Shown: positions 36,751 through 45,404 of the stretch, piece by piece | Layout: every line of letters starts with the position of its first letter | How positions within the stretch are numbered: the first letter of the stretch is position 1 | From: Streptomyces sp. SAI-135 | Lineage (GTDB): Bacteria; Actinomycetota; Actinomycetes; Streptomycetales; Streptomycetaceae | DNA length: 64,000 nucleotides | Direction of reading: 5' to 3' | NCBI RefSeq assembly: GCF_029893805.1 | Contig: NZ_JARXYP010000002.1 | Span: 3,596,001 to 3,660,000, forward strand | Made by a program: the position numbers and the translations under genes | Notes under the pieces: generated by a model | Databases searched by the model: none | The model's input: the letters and a program-made list of their open reading frames with translations, nothing else | What the model was told of the DNA's origin: nothing

Positions 36751-37400
36751 TGGAGTGGGACTGGAGCGCCGTGGGCGACTTCATGCCGCAGTTCTGGGAC
36801 GGTCTGCTGGTCACCCTGCAAGCCCTCGCCCTGGGCTCGCTGATCTCGTTCGTGCTCGGCCTGGTGTGGGCGCTGCTGATGCGTGCGCCCTCGCGGTTCG
36901 TGCGCTGGCCGGTCGGGGTGGTCACGGAGTTCGTGCGCAACACCCCGCTGCTGGTCCAGCTGTTCTTCCTCTTCTACGTGCTGCCCGAGTGGGGCGTGAC
37001 CCTGTCCGCGCTGACCACCGGTGTCATCGGGATCGGGCTGCACTACTCGACGTACACCATGCAGGTCTACCGGGCCGGTATCGAGGCGGTGCCCGCCGGC
37101 CAGTGGGAGGCGGCGACCGCGCTGAACCTGCCGCGGGTCAGGACCTGGCAGGTGGTGATCCTGCCGCAGGCGATCCGCCGGGTCGTGCCCGCCCTCGGCA
37201 ACTACGTGATCTCGATGCTCAAGGACACTCCGATGCTGATGGTCATCACGGTCCTGGAGATGCTCGGCGAGGCGCGGCTGTTCGCGCAGGAGCACTTCCA
37301 GTTCACCGAGCCGCTGACCGTGATCGGTGTGGCCTTCATCGTCATCTCCTATCTGGCCTCCCTTCTCCTGCGATCCCTGGAGCGACGTCTTGTCCGCTGA
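36750..37400 (+). CDS. ehuD: Polar amino acid ABC permease (EhuD type)
   Basis: 216-aa second permease of the same importer. VTEFVRNTPLLVQLFFLFYV is the family signature, and AGQWEAATALNLPRVRTWQV the ATPase-docking loop. Its ATG overlaps the previous stop by one base and its end overlaps the ATPase gene start. Confidence 0.87.
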   Translation: MEWDWSAVGDFMPQFWDGLLVTLQALALGSLISFVLGLVWALLMRAPSRFVRWPVGVVTEFVRNTPLLVQLFFLFYVLPEWGVTLSALTTGVIGIGLHYSTYTMQVYRAGIEAVPAGQWEAATALNLPRVRTWQVVILPQAIRRVVPALGNYVISMLKDTPMLMVITVLEMLGEARLFAQEHFQFTEPLTVIGVAFIVISYLASLLLRSLERRLVR

Positions 37401-38187
37401 CACTCCCCTCATGAAGGAACCCGACGCGAACACCAACCCGCCGGTGGACGGCAGCGAGCTGATCCGCTTCGAGGACGTGACCAAGCGCTTCGGGTCCAAC
37501 ACGGTCCTGGACCGGCTGAACTTCTCCGTCGACTCCGGCAAGCACGTGACGCTGATCGGGCCCTCCGGGTCCGGCAAGACCACGATCCTGCGGATGCTGA
37601 TGACGCTGACCAAGCCCGACGAGGGCACGGTCACCGTCGACGGCGAGAAGCTGTTCCCGGCGCCGGAGAAGCAGCTGCGCGAGGTGCGCAAGAAGATCGG
37701 GATGGTCTTCCAGCAGTTCAACCTGTTCCCGAACATGACGGTCCTGCGCAACATCACCGAGGCGCCCGTCACCGTCCTCGGCATGTCCAAGGACGAGGCG
37801 GAGGCACGCGCGCGTGAGCTGCTCGACCTGGTGGGGCTAGCGGACAAGGCCGGGGCCCGGCCGACCCAGCTCTCCGGCGGACAGCAGCAGCGGGTGGCGA
37901 TCGCGCGGGCGCTGGCCATGCGGCCGCGGGTGCTGCTGCTGGACGAGGTGACCTCGGCGCTGGACCCGGAGCTGGTCGCGGGCGTCCTCGACGTGCTGCG
38001 GGACATCGCGCGCACCACCGACATCACCATGCTCTGCGTGACCCACGAGATGAACTTCGCCCGGGACATCTCCGACCAGGTGCTGATGTTCGACTCGGGC
38101 CGGATCATCGAGTCGGGCCCGCCGGAGAAGATCTTCAGCGACCCCGCGCAGGACCGCACCCGGGAATTTCTCAGCGCTGTGCTCTGA
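37390..38187 (+). CDS. ehuA: Amino acid ABC ATPase (EhuA type)
   Basis: 265-aa ATPase with Walker A GPSGSGKTT, Q loop VFQQFNLFPNMTVLRNI, signature LSGGQQQRVAIARAL, Walker B LLLDEVTSALDPE and H-switch VTHEMNF. Chosen start is TTG at 37390, with GGAG seven bases upstream and overlapping the permease end; ATG at 37411 has no ribosome site. Energises EhuB-EhuC-EhuD uptake. Confidence 0.9.
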   Translation: MSADTPLMKEPDANTNPPVDGSELIRFEDVTKRFGSNTVLDRLNFSVDSGKHVTLIGPSGSGKTTILRMLMTLTKPDEGTVTVDGEKLFPAPEKQLREVRKKIGMVFQQFNLFPNMTVLRNITEAPVTVLGMSKDEAEARARELLDLVGLADKAGARPTQLSGGQQQRVAIARALAMRPRVLLLDEVTSALDPELVAGVLDVLRDIARTTDITMLCVTHEMNFARDISDQVLMFDSGRIIESGPPEKIFSDPAQDRTREFLSAVL

Positions 38188-38407
38188 CCGCGAAAAGTGA
38201 ACGGTGTTCAATCTGCGAGGTCCCGGACCCGGGTCATGTCACAGGCATATGCCAGCGTGTCAGCGCCCCAGTTGAGGGGCTGGGCCCGGGGCCGGAATCT
38301 CGCCAACAGCCGCTCACTGCAAGCCTTTTGCCGGTTATCGTGGAAGGGATCGCTGTCTGGATTACGGCCCAGTAGTAGTGCGACCGAGCGAGCGCAGGGG
38401 GAACACC

Positions 38408-39166
38408 GTGGCGCTGAAGCACGAGCCGACCGCGCCGTACCACTCGGCCCAGGACGCGCTGCGCGTCCTGGAGACCGTGGCACGGCACACCGCCGGAGTC
38501 ACCGACGTCGAACTCGCCCGCACCACCGGCCTCGGCCCGGAGCGACTGACCGCGCTCCTGAGGATGCTGCGCCGCGAGGGGTACGTCGAGCAGGTGGCCG
38601 ACGGCGCGTATGTGACGGGGGACGCCCTGACCAGGCTCACCTCCGTGAACGACCGTGACGAGGCGCTGCGCGACCAGCTCCAGCGCACCCTCGACGAGCT
38701 GCGCGACTCGATCGGCGCGGCCGTCTACATCAGCCGGTACGTCGACGGCGAGGTCACCATCGACCAGTACGCCGACGGTCCCGCGACCCCGGCGGTCAAC
38801 GAGTGGGTGGACTTCCGCTCCTCGGCCCACGCGACGGCACTCGGCAAGAGCCTGCTCAGCCAGCTCGACCACAACGGCCGCCGCGACCATCTCTCCCGGC
38901 ACCGCATGACCCGCCTCACCTCGCGCACCATCACCAACGACAAGCTGCTGCTCTCCCGCCTGGAGACCCAGCCGCCGACGGTCCCCCACCTCGACCTCCA
39001 GGAGTACGCGGTGGGCACGGTGTGCGCGGCGGTGCCGATCACCGCGGGGTCGCTGGTGGGGTGCCTCGCGCTGTCCCTCCCGGTCGAGCAGGCGCATCGG
39101 CTCCGCCAGGCGACGGACCGGTTGAACCGGGGGGCGGCACCGGTTCTGCTGTCACTGGCGATCTAG
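38408..39166 (+). CDS. IclR-family regulator
   Basis: 252-aa regulator: N-terminal winged helix (ALRVLETVARHTAGVTDVEL, ARTTGLGPERLTALLRMLRR) and C-terminal IclR effector domain (AHATALGKSLLSQL, VCAAVPITAGSLVGCLALSL). GTG at 38408 follows AGGGGGAA. It lies 220 bp after the transporter and is the most likely regulator of the isomerase/amidase/Ehu cluster, though this is inferred from position only. Confidence 0.85.
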   Translation: MALKHEPTAPYHSAQDALRVLETVARHTAGVTDVELARTTGLGPERLTALLRMLRREGYVEQVADGAYVTGDALTRLTSVNDRDEALRDQLQRTLDELRDSIGAAVYISRYVDGEVTIDQYADGPATPAVNEWVDFRSSAHATALGKSLLSQLDHNGRRDHLSRHRMTRLTSRTITNDKLLLSRLETQPPTVPHLDLQEYAVGTVCAAVPITAGSLVGCLALSLPVEQAHRLRQATDRLNRGAAPVLLSLAI

Positions 39167-39293
39167 GGGCGGTGCGGAAGGTCGTCGGTCGTCGCCCCTG
39201 GGTGGGTCCACTCGGCCGTGGTCAGAAGCACCCCTTCCGACCGGGTAGTATTTTCTCTGTCGCCAGCCGCCGAAGGCGGAGGGTGAGAGTCAT

Positions 39294-39367
39294 GCGCCGC
39301 TAGCTCAGTTGGTTAGAGCAGCTGACTCTTAATCAGCGGGTCCGGGGTTCGAGTCCCTGGCGGCGCA
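39294..39367 (+). tRNA. tRNA-Lys(CTT), copy 2
   Basis: Identical to copy 1 over all 74 bases. TAGTAT about 45 bases upstream may be its -10. The 3' part overlaps, on the opposite strand, the end of the AMP-dependent synthetase frame. Confidence 0.97.
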
Positions 39368-40985
39368 CCGGTGAAGGGCCTTTCGTGGGAGCGAAGGGTC
39401 CTTCGGCGTTTTCCGGGACCAGTCGTCGGTACGCCTTCTCGCCCGGTGCGCGCCACCACACCGGGTCCGCGCAGTGCACCCCATCCTTCCTGAGTCGTGC
39501 TCGGTGGATCTTGTTTGTTGCTGTGACCGGCATCCGGTCCACCACCCGCACGTACCGGGGCGCCATCTTCGTGCCGAGGTCAGGCTGGGCCGCCAGGAAG
39601 TCCGCGAAGCCGGCCGGGTCGAAGGTCCCCGCGAGCGTCGCCATCACCTGGTCCCCGGTCACCGGGTCCGGCACCGCGTACACGGCGACGGCCACCGCAC
39701 CCTCGTAGCGCGCGAGGATGTTCTCGATCATCGCGGCGGCCAGGTTCTCGCCGTCGACGCGGATCCGGTCGTCGGTGCGGCCGGCGAAGTACAGGTAGTC
39801 GTCGCGGTCGCGGTAGAAGAGGTCGCCGGTCCAGTACCAGCCCCCGCGCCGCCGCTCCGCCTCCGCCTCGGGGTTGCGCCAGTACCCCTCGAAGGGGTTC
39901 GGGGCCCTGTTCACCAGCTCCCCTATCGCCTCGTCCCCGTTCAGCAGCCGTCCGGCCGCGTCGAAGCGGGCCGGCGGGCACTGCTCGCCCGACTCCTGAT
40001 CGAGTACGACGAGCCCGGGGCCCGCCCGCCCCACCGCGCCCGACGGAGTCCCCGGCGCCCACTGGATCGCCGCGCCGCCCTCGGAGGACCCGTACCCCTC
40101 GACCAGCCGCACCCCGAACCGCCGCTCGAAGGCCGCCGCGTCCAGGGCCCCCGCCTCGGTGCCGAAGCCGAGTCGCAGCGGGTTGTCCCGGTCGTCCTCG
40201 CGCTCCTCGGTGGCCAGGACGTACTGGATGGCCCGGCCGACATAGGTGAAGTACGTCGCCCCGTACGCGCGCACGTCCGCCAGGAACCCCGAGGCCGAGA
40301 ACCGCCGCCTGAGCGCGACCCCCGCTCCGCTCGCCAGCGCGGGCGCCCAGTCGGCGATCACCGCGTTGCCGTGGAACATCGGCATGCAGACGTAGTGCAC
40401 CCCGTCGGGGCCGAGCCGGAACTGGTCCGCCAGGGAGCGCCCGGCGGCGGCCAGCCGGCCCTGGGAGCAGAGCGCGGCCTTGGGGGCACCGGTCGAGCCG
40501 GAGGTGAAGTAGAGGAGCAGCCGGTCCTCGGGGAGGGCGCGGGAGGCGTCCGGTTCGGCGCCGGCGTAGGGCGCGAGCAGGGTGTCGTACTCCTCGGTTC
40601 CGGTCACCAGCAGGCGGACACCGGGCAGGTCGAGTCCGTGCAGCAACGGCAGCCGGGACGGTTCGGTGATCAGCAGGCGGCACTCGGTGTGCAGGATGTC
40701 GCGGGCGAGCTCGGGTCCCCGGCGGGTGGGGTTGACGCCGGCCACTGCGGTACGGGCGAGGGCGGCCGCGCTCAACCACAGCGGGTACTCGGGGGTGTTG
40801 TCGAGCAGCACCCCGATGTGGGACCCGGCGCCCGGCAGCAGGTCGGTGAGCAGTGCCGCCCGAGCCGCGGCACCGGAGGCCACCTCGTGGTGGGTGAGCT
40901 CCCGCCCCTCGAACCAAAGCCCCGGCCGGTGGTCGCCCCACCGCCCCGCGACGAGCTCCGCGACCGTACGCCTCCTGGAGTCCAT
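39333..40985 (-). CDS. AMP-dependent synthetase (acyl-CoA synthetase-like)
   Basis: 550-aa adenylate-forming enzyme. The P-loop is LLYFTSGSTGAPKAALCSQG, then VEGYGSSEGG, YWTGDLFYRDRDDYLYFAGR and the C-terminal catalytic lysine in TATNKIHRARLRK. It resembles FadD6/FATP-type long-chain acyl-CoA synthetases. After YRRLVPEN the frame passes through the tRNA terminator and stops inside the tRNA anticodon stem, so the last 25-30 residues are encoded by non-coding elements. ATG at 40985. Single-gene unit. Confidence 0.85.
   Translation of the reverse strand: MDSRRRTVAELVAGRWGDHRPGLWFEGRELTHHEVASGAAARAALLTDLLPGAGSHIGVLLDNTPEYPLWLSAAALARTAVAGVNPTRRGPELARDILHTECRLLITEPSRLPLLHGLDLPGVRLLVTGTEEYDTLLAPYAGAEPDASRALPEDRLLLYFTSGSTGAPKAALCSQGRLAAAGRSLADQFRLGPDGVHYVCMPMFHGNAVIADWAPALASGAGVALRRRFSASGFLADVRAYGATYFTYVGRAIQYVLATEEREDDRDNPLRLGFGTEAGALDAAAFERRFGVRLVEGYGSSEGGAAIQWAPGTPSGAVGRAGPGLVVLDQESGEQCPPARFDAAGRLLNGDEAIGELVNRAPNPFEGYWRNPEAEAERRRGGWYWTGDLFYRDRDDYLYFAGRTDDRIRVDGENLAAAMIENILARYEGAVAVAVYAVPDPVTGDQVMATLAGTFDPAGFADFLAAQPDLGTKMAPRYVRVVDRMPVTATNKIHRARLRKDGVHCADPVWWRAPGEKAYRRLVPENAEGPFAPTKGPSPVRRQGLEPRTR
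39373..39404. terminator. Terminator after tRNA-Lys copy 2
   Basis: GAAGGGCCTTTCG and CGAAGGGTCCTTC form a 13-bp stem with two weak pairs and a 6-nt loop, followed by CGGCGTTTT. It lies inside the annotated end of the AMP-dependent synthetase frame on the other strand. Confidence 0.82.
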
Positions 40986-41025
40986 GGGCGCGTACGGTAG
41001 TTGACGGACCGTCAGATGTGGAGGC

Positions 41026-41460
41026 CTAAGCCACCGCGGCGAAGGCGATCATGACGATGAGGCAGACCAGGACGACCGTCCCGGCGAAGGCCGTCACCAC
41101 GAAGGCGGCGCAGCCGTGCCCGCCGCTGCCGGGCCGGGCCGTGGCCACGACGTGGGGGCCCTCGGCGTAGTGCACGGTGACGATGTCGCCCTCCAGCACG
41201 GTTCCCGGGCCGCCCTCCTCCTCGAAGCGGATGCTCCGGCCGTCGCGGGCCCTGAACTCGTATACATGCCGCAGGCTCGTGCGCACCCGGCTGTCGCCGC
41301 CGCCGTGCGCCACGGCGTACACCCGCAGACACCGCCCCTCGGCGGTGAGCCCGCTCCTGAAGGCGCTGCGCATCCGCAGCCAGCGCCGCACCATGAGGTA
41401 CGCGCCGGACAGGGCCACGGCCATGATCAGGATCGGAATGACGTAGAAGAAGGCGCTCAT
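41026..41460 (-). CDS. DUF3592 membrane protein
   Basis: 144-aa protein with an N-terminal membrane helix (AFFYVIPILIMAVALSGAYL), a beta-rich cytoplasmic or external domain (EGRCLRVYAVAHGGGDSRVR to YAEGPHVVATARPG) and a C-terminal helix (AAFVVTAFAGTVVLVCLIVM). This is the DUF3592 layout. ATG at 41460 gives a short N-terminus and follows GGGGG. Function unknown. Confidence 0.78.
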   Translation of the reverse strand: MSAFFYVIPILIMAVALSGAYLMVRRWLRMRSAFRSGLTAEGRCLRVYAVAHGGGDSRVRTSLRHVYEFRARDGRSIRFEEEGGPGTVLEGDIVTVHYAEGPHVVATARPGSGGHGCAAFVVTAFAGTVVLVCLIVMIAFAAVA

Positions 41461-41554
41461 GACGGATCCCCCGAGGTCAGGCACCGATCACGGGATCGCG
41501 TGATCGTGTGGGGGAACCTACCCCGGGGGAAGCCTGGACTGTCTCAAGCGATGC

Positions 41555-42160
41555 TCAGAACGTGACGTCCGAGCAGGCGTAGAACGCGTTCGCCGTGTCG
41601 GCGATCGTCCACACCGCGACGATCACATGCCGTCCGCTGAGCCCGGACGGCAGGGTGCCGCTGTGCGAGAGGGTGGACGGGGGGCGCTGGCCGTTGTAGG
41701 GGACGGTCAGGAACGGGGTGAGGTTGAGGTCGGAGCGGGCCAGGTTGTGGCTCTGGTTCCAGCCCGCCTTGGTGACGTAGTACTTGAAGTCGGTCGTAGC
41801 GTGCATGGCGGTGAACTGCCAGCGGAACGTGTAGCTCTGCCCGCCCGTCACCTTCGTCGCAGGCCACGCGGTACCCGACGGTGTCCTCGGTGCGCTGAGC
41901 TGGCTGAACTGACTCAGGCCGGCGTTGCAGATCTGCCCGTCCGCGGGCCCGCCGGCCGGGAAGCCCTTCGGGCCCTCGACGCTCTGCGGCTCCCACTGGA
42001 TCGAGCCGCAGTTCGCCACCGTGCCGTTCTGGCAGAGCTTCTGCCTGCTGATGGGGAGGTCGGTGTAGCCGTGGCCGCTGGCGCCGCCGGAGGAGAGCAC
42101 GACGGCGCCGGTGGTGGCGAGACCCACCACGGCGGCGTACCACTTGGTCTTTTTGCGCAT
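41555..42160 (-). CDS. Secreted AA10 lytic polysaccharide monooxygenase (chitin type)
   Basis: 201-aa copper monooxygenase. The signal is cleaved before H30, giving mature N-terminus HGYTDLPISRQKLCQNG; H30 and H120 (FTAMHATTD) form the histidine brace, and a C-terminal aromatic (DVTF) completes the site. The short single-domain form and the N-terminal sequence match chitin-active Streptomyces Chb-type enzymes (I recall SCO2833 at this place). A candidate DasR site lies 42 bp upstream, fitting control by N-acetylglucosamine. Confidence 0.9.
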   Translation of the reverse strand: MRKKTKWYAAVVGLATTGAVVLSSGGASGHGYTDLPISRQKLCQNGTVANCGSIQWEPQSVEGPKGFPAGGPADGQICNAGLSQFSQLSAPRTPSGTAWPATKVTGGQSYTFRWQFTAMHATTDFKYYVTKAGWNQSHNLARSDLNLTPFLTVPYNGQRPPSTLSHSGTLPSGLSGRHVIVAVWTIADTANAFYACSDVTF

Positions 42161-42201
42161 GCTGCCGCTCCTGGAGAACGTGGGGGAGGTTCAGTGAGCT
42201 T

Positions 42202-42217
42202 GCAGGTCTAGACCAAG
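42202..42217. promoter_or_regulatory. Candidate DasR site (dre) upstream of the LPMO gene
   Basis: GCAGGTCTAGACCAAG matches the dre consensus at 12 of 16 positions, with the whole core GGTCTAGACCA present. It is 42 bp before the LPMO start on the minus strand. DasR represses chitin-use genes in Streptomyces. Confidence 0.7.
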
Positions 42218-42256
42218 TCCCAGATTATTACTGAGTGTTGAACATGTCCATACCAA

Positions 42257-43366
42257 CTACGCCCCTTGTTCTCCACGCCCCGCGCAGAACGCCACCGTCA
42301 AGTCCTTGACCAGCGCCTTGCGTTCGTAGTCGTCCAGCTCCACCAGGCCCCGCATGGTCAGCCGGGTGACCGTGTCCTCCACCGAGTCCACCACCGAGGT
42401 CAGCATGGTGGCCCGCTGCTGGGCGTCCAGCGCGGCGATCCGGCGGCGGTGCATCGCGGCGGCGACCTCGGGGGCGTACTCGACGCGCAGCGGCTGCACC
42501 GAGAACACCTCGACGCCGACGGGCGCGGTCTCCGCGGCCACCAGCCGGGTCAGCGCCTCCCCCGCCGTGTCGGCCGAGCCCCGGCCGGAGCCCGGTGCCT
42601 CCACCGGGACCCGGGCGAGCGCGGCCTCGACGCACTCGCGCAGATACGTCTCGTGGTCGTCCACGCCGAGCGTGGCCCGCGCGGTGTCCCGCACCCGCCA
42701 CACCACGAGGACGACGACCCGCAGCGCGACCCCGCTCGCGTCGGCGGCCGGCATCGGCTCACCGCGCCAGTGCCGCAGCCGTACGTCGACCCGGCGGCGC
42801 AGCAGCAGCGGGTTGACCCACATCAGGCCGGTGCGCCGGACGGTCCCCCGGTAGCGGCCGAACAGACCGAGCACCCAGGCCCGCCCGGTCCGGCCGCGGG
42901 CCAGTCCGCCGAAGCCGAACAGACCGAGGGCACCGGCACCGGCGTACGCCGCCCACTGGGCCGGACCGAGGCCCGCGCCCGCGAACGCCGGGACCCGGAG
43001 CGCCTCCAGGGCCAGCCTCGGCAGTACGCCGGCCCACCACGAGGTGACCGCGCACCCGGCCAGTCCGCAGGTGCCGGCGAGGACACCCACCGAGCCCGGC
43101 AGCACCCGGGCGGGACGCTCGGACAGGTCGGGATCCACGTCGGGGGCGGGTCGCGGGGTGAGCCGGTCGGGTCTGCGCAGCCGGGGCTGTTCGCCGGTGC
43201 CCTGCCTGCGGGCCACCACCGCGGGCTTCAGCGGCACCGACACCGGGTCCGGGTCGTCACGGAAGAGCAGGTGGACCGGGATCTCGGTGGTCGACTCGTT
43301 CTGGATGAGCCGGGCCGGGCGGGCGTGCCCCTCGGACTCCGGTGTGGGTGAAGCGGTCGTAGTCAT
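42257..43366 (-). CDS. SPFH/band-7 domain membrane protein
   Basis: 369-aa protein. Polar N-terminal 85 residues, two or three membrane segments (about residues 85-155), then an SPFH domain (GTVRRTGLMWVNPLLLRRRV, VDVRLRHWRGEPMPAADASG, VEVFSVQPLRVEYAPEVAAA) and a helical C-terminus. SPFH proteins scaffold membrane microdomains. ATG at 43366. Next to the LPMO and peptidoglycan-binding genes but with its own spacing; role unknown. Confidence 0.8.
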   Translation of the reverse strand: MTTTASPTPESEGHARPARLIQNESTTEIPVHLLFRDDPDPVSVPLKPAVVARRQGTGEQPRLRRPDRLTPRPAPDVDPDLSERPARVLPGSVGVLAGTCGLAGCAVTSWWAGVLPRLALEALRVPAFAGAGLGPAQWAAYAGAGALGLFGFGGLARGRTGRAWVLGLFGRYRGTVRRTGLMWVNPLLLRRRVDVRLRHWRGEPMPAADASGVALRVVVLVVWRVRDTARATLGVDDHETYLRECVEAALARVPVEAPGSGRGSADTAGEALTRLVAAETAPVGVEVFSVQPLRVEYAPEVAAAMHRRRIAALDAQQRATMLTSVVDSVEDTVTRLTMRGLVELDDYERKALVKDLTVAFCAGRGEQGA

Positions 43367-43406
43367 GCGTGTCTCCAGCCTCCGCGCCAGATGTCACCAC
43401 AGGTGG

Positions 43407-44759
43407 TTACGAGAAGAGCCGCCGCCAGGTCTCCGGCCCCGGGTAGCCGTCCGCCGCGCCGCCCCGCCAGCCCTGGGCGCGCTGGAAGGCCTCGACGCCC
43501 CGCCGGTCCGGCTCGCCCCAGCGCGGTCCCGGCCCGGTCGTGTAGTACTTGCCGAACCCTTTCTTCACCAGCTGTCTGCCGAGCTGGGTGACGTACTTGT
43601 TGCTCGCGCCGGGCCGGAACATCGCGCGTCCCGGGTAGCCGGGGACCCCGTGCGAGGAGGGCGCCGAGGGGCCCGCCGCCCCCGTCTGTCCGCCCGCCCC
43701 TCCGATGTCCTTGCCCCTGCCGGTCACCAGCAGCGTCCAGGTCTGCACCCCGGGCAGCCCGTCCGCGTCCTCGCCCCGCCAGCCCTGCGCCTGCTGGAAC
43801 GCCTGGGTCGCCCTGCGGTCCGCGTCCGTCCAGCGGGGGCCGGGGCCGGAGGTGTAGTAGCGCCCGGCGCCGCGCTCCACGAGCATGCGGCCGAGCTGGG
43901 TGACGTACTTGTTGTTGGCCCCGGGGCCGAAGTAGGCGGCTCCCGGGTAGGACGTCACGTCCGGCCCGGCGGGCTTGTCGCTGTCCGGCTTGGGTGTGGC
44001 CGGTGGGGAGGTGGCCGGTTGGGGGGTGGCCGGCTCCGCGCCCGGGGCGGCGCCCGCGAGCCCCTTGTACCGGTAGGCGACGTAACGGTCCGAGTTGCTC
44101 CAGTAGGCGTAGGGCGTGGCCTGCTTGCGGGCGTACGGACGGGTCTCCTCGTAGGCGAGGTAGTAGGTGTGCGTGTAGTCCGTCCAGCCGCCGAAGATGA
44201 CGACGTGGGAGCCCTGCTCGGGGTTGGACGGGTTGTGGAAGAGCAGGATGTCGCCTGGCTGGAGGTCGTCCTTGGCGATCCTGATCCCGTACTGGCCCAG
44301 GCTGCCGGTCCACTCGTTGCCCGGCAGGTTCCAGGCCATGGACACGAAGCCCGAGCAGTCCTGCCGGTAGCCGTCGCCCCAGTAGGCGGACATGCTGTAC
44401 GGCACCTTCGCGGCGACCCACTGCTTGGCCCGCCGGATGATGTCGGCGCGGGTGGTGGTCGGCGCCTTGACGACCGTGGGCCTGCCGCCGGGGCCGTGCA
44501 GCGGGGCCTTGCGGCCCTGGGGGGTGGCGGGCTCGTCGATCGCCGGAGCACCGGGACGGGCCGGGGCGTGGGGGGCGGCGAAGGCCGGGGCCGCGTGGAC
44601 CGCGCCGAGGGCGGTGGAGGCCGCGGCGGCGACGATCATGGCCCGGGTGGCGGCGGGGTGAGCGCCGGTCGACCGGGGGAGAACGCGCCGCCAGTGGACG
44701 CATCCGGGGCAGTCGCAGTCACTCGCGGGGTCGATCTCCTCGAACACCGGAGTCTCCAT
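43407..44759 (-). CDS. Peptidoglycan-binding amidase-fold protein with Cys-rich N-terminus
   Basis: 450-aa protein. The N-terminal tail DPASDCDCPGCVHWRR carries three cysteines before a membrane/signal segment (AMIVAAAASTALGAVHAAPA). A CHAP/NlpC-like domain follows, with YRQDCSGFVSMAWNLPG as the catalytic cysteine region and GSHVVIFGG as the histidine. A Pro-rich linker leads to two similar 70-residue peptidoglycan-binding repeats (each with NKYVTQLGR and FQ-AQGWRG). ATG at 44759 has GAGGGG seven bases upstream. It probably acts in the cell wall. Confidence 0.82.
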   Translation of the reverse strand: METPVFEEIDPASDCDCPGCVHWRRVLPRSTGAHPAATRAMIVAAAASTALGAVHAAPAFAAPHAPARPGAPAIDEPATPQGRKAPLHGPGGRPTVVKAPTTTRADIIRRAKQWVAAKVPYSMSAYWGDGYRQDCSGFVSMAWNLPGNEWTGSLGQYGIRIAKDDLQPGDILLFHNPSNPEQGSHVVIFGGWTDYTHTYYLAYEETRPYARKQATPYAYWSNSDRYVAYRYKGLAGAAPGAEPATPQPATSPPATPKPDSDKPAGPDVTSYPGAAYFGPGANNKYVTQLGRMLVERGAGRYYTSGPGPRWTDADRRATQAFQQAQGWRGEDADGLPGVQTWTLLVTGRGKDIGGAGGQTGAAGPSAPSSHGVPGYPGRAMFRPGASNKYVTQLGRQLVKKGFGKYYTTGPGPRWGEPDRRGVEAFQRAQGWRGGAADGYPGPETWRRLFS

Positions 44760-44912
44760 GCGATGCCCCTCACACTCCAGATTGAAATGTCCGCAACTGT
44801 GCACATTCGCCAGTTTCGCAACTGTCTCCCGTACGCGCATGCTGACGGTCCGAATGATGTACGCCGACCCGGAGCACCCTCCCGGGTCGGGTAGAGTTGT
44901 GCAGGTCAGCAG

Positions 44913-44986
44913 GCGCCGCTAGCTCAGTTGGTTAGAGCAGCTGACTCTTAATCAGCGGGTCCGGGGTTCGAGTCCCTGGCGGCGCA
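44913..44986 (+). tRNA. tRNA-Lys(CTT), copy 3
   Basis: Identical to copies 1 and 2. Shares with copy 1 the upstream GTCAGCAG and downstream GACAACGA, so copies 1 and 3 are the closer pair. TAGAGT about 21 bases upstream could be its -10. Confidence 0.97.
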
Positions 44987-44992
44987 CGACAA

Positions 44993-45026
44993 CGACAGGC
45001 CTCCCACGGCGGTGGGGGGCCTGTCG
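44993..45026. terminator. Terminator after tRNA-Lys copy 3
   Basis: CGACAGGCCTCCCAC and GTGGGGGGCCTGTCG form a 15-bp stem with one G-T pair and a 4-nt loop. Confidence 0.85.
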
Positions 45027-45404
45027 CGCTTGGGGGTCTGTCGTGCTTGGAGGCGTGAGAGGCCCTCACAGGGGCCACAATGAACGCGTATGACCGGTAA
45101 ACACCGCGTTTCGCATCTTGCGATCATGATGAGCACCGTAGAACCCTGGTTTTCAAGATGCTGCGTATACGCGGCAGTTGGGGGGCAAGGAGACGGTTGC
45201 CGGTGTTGCGGGGAAAGGGGGCCCCGCCGCTGAAGATGCCGGAGGGGGCGTCTGCAACCGGAAGGCCGCTGTTACCTGTCTAATGCTGTGAAGATTGTGG
45301 TGACTGCGGCCCACCACTGATACGTCTGTGAAGGTCGAGGGGGACCAGACCAGCCGTAAGGAAACGACAACACGCGGCCCCGTCCGCGTGTGGGGGGATG
45401 ACTC
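45027..45404. other. 378-bp upstream region of cslA
   Basis: No supported gene. It contains GCTGCGTATACGCGGC (45160-45175), a near-perfect 16-bp palindrome around GCGTATACGC, which may be an operator. Short frames here on the minus strand end in tRNA-derived peptides and are not genes. The cslA promoter must lie here, but I cannot place its -10 and -35 with confidence. Confidence 0.55.

Noticed and set aside
35153..38187. Confident ectoine transporter call
   Set aside because: Names follow family resemblance only; no ectoine catabolic genes are next to it.
44948..45136. Minus-strand frame of 62 residues ending in a DSNPGPAD peptide
   Set aside because: This is the antisense of a tRNA read as protein, a common artefact.
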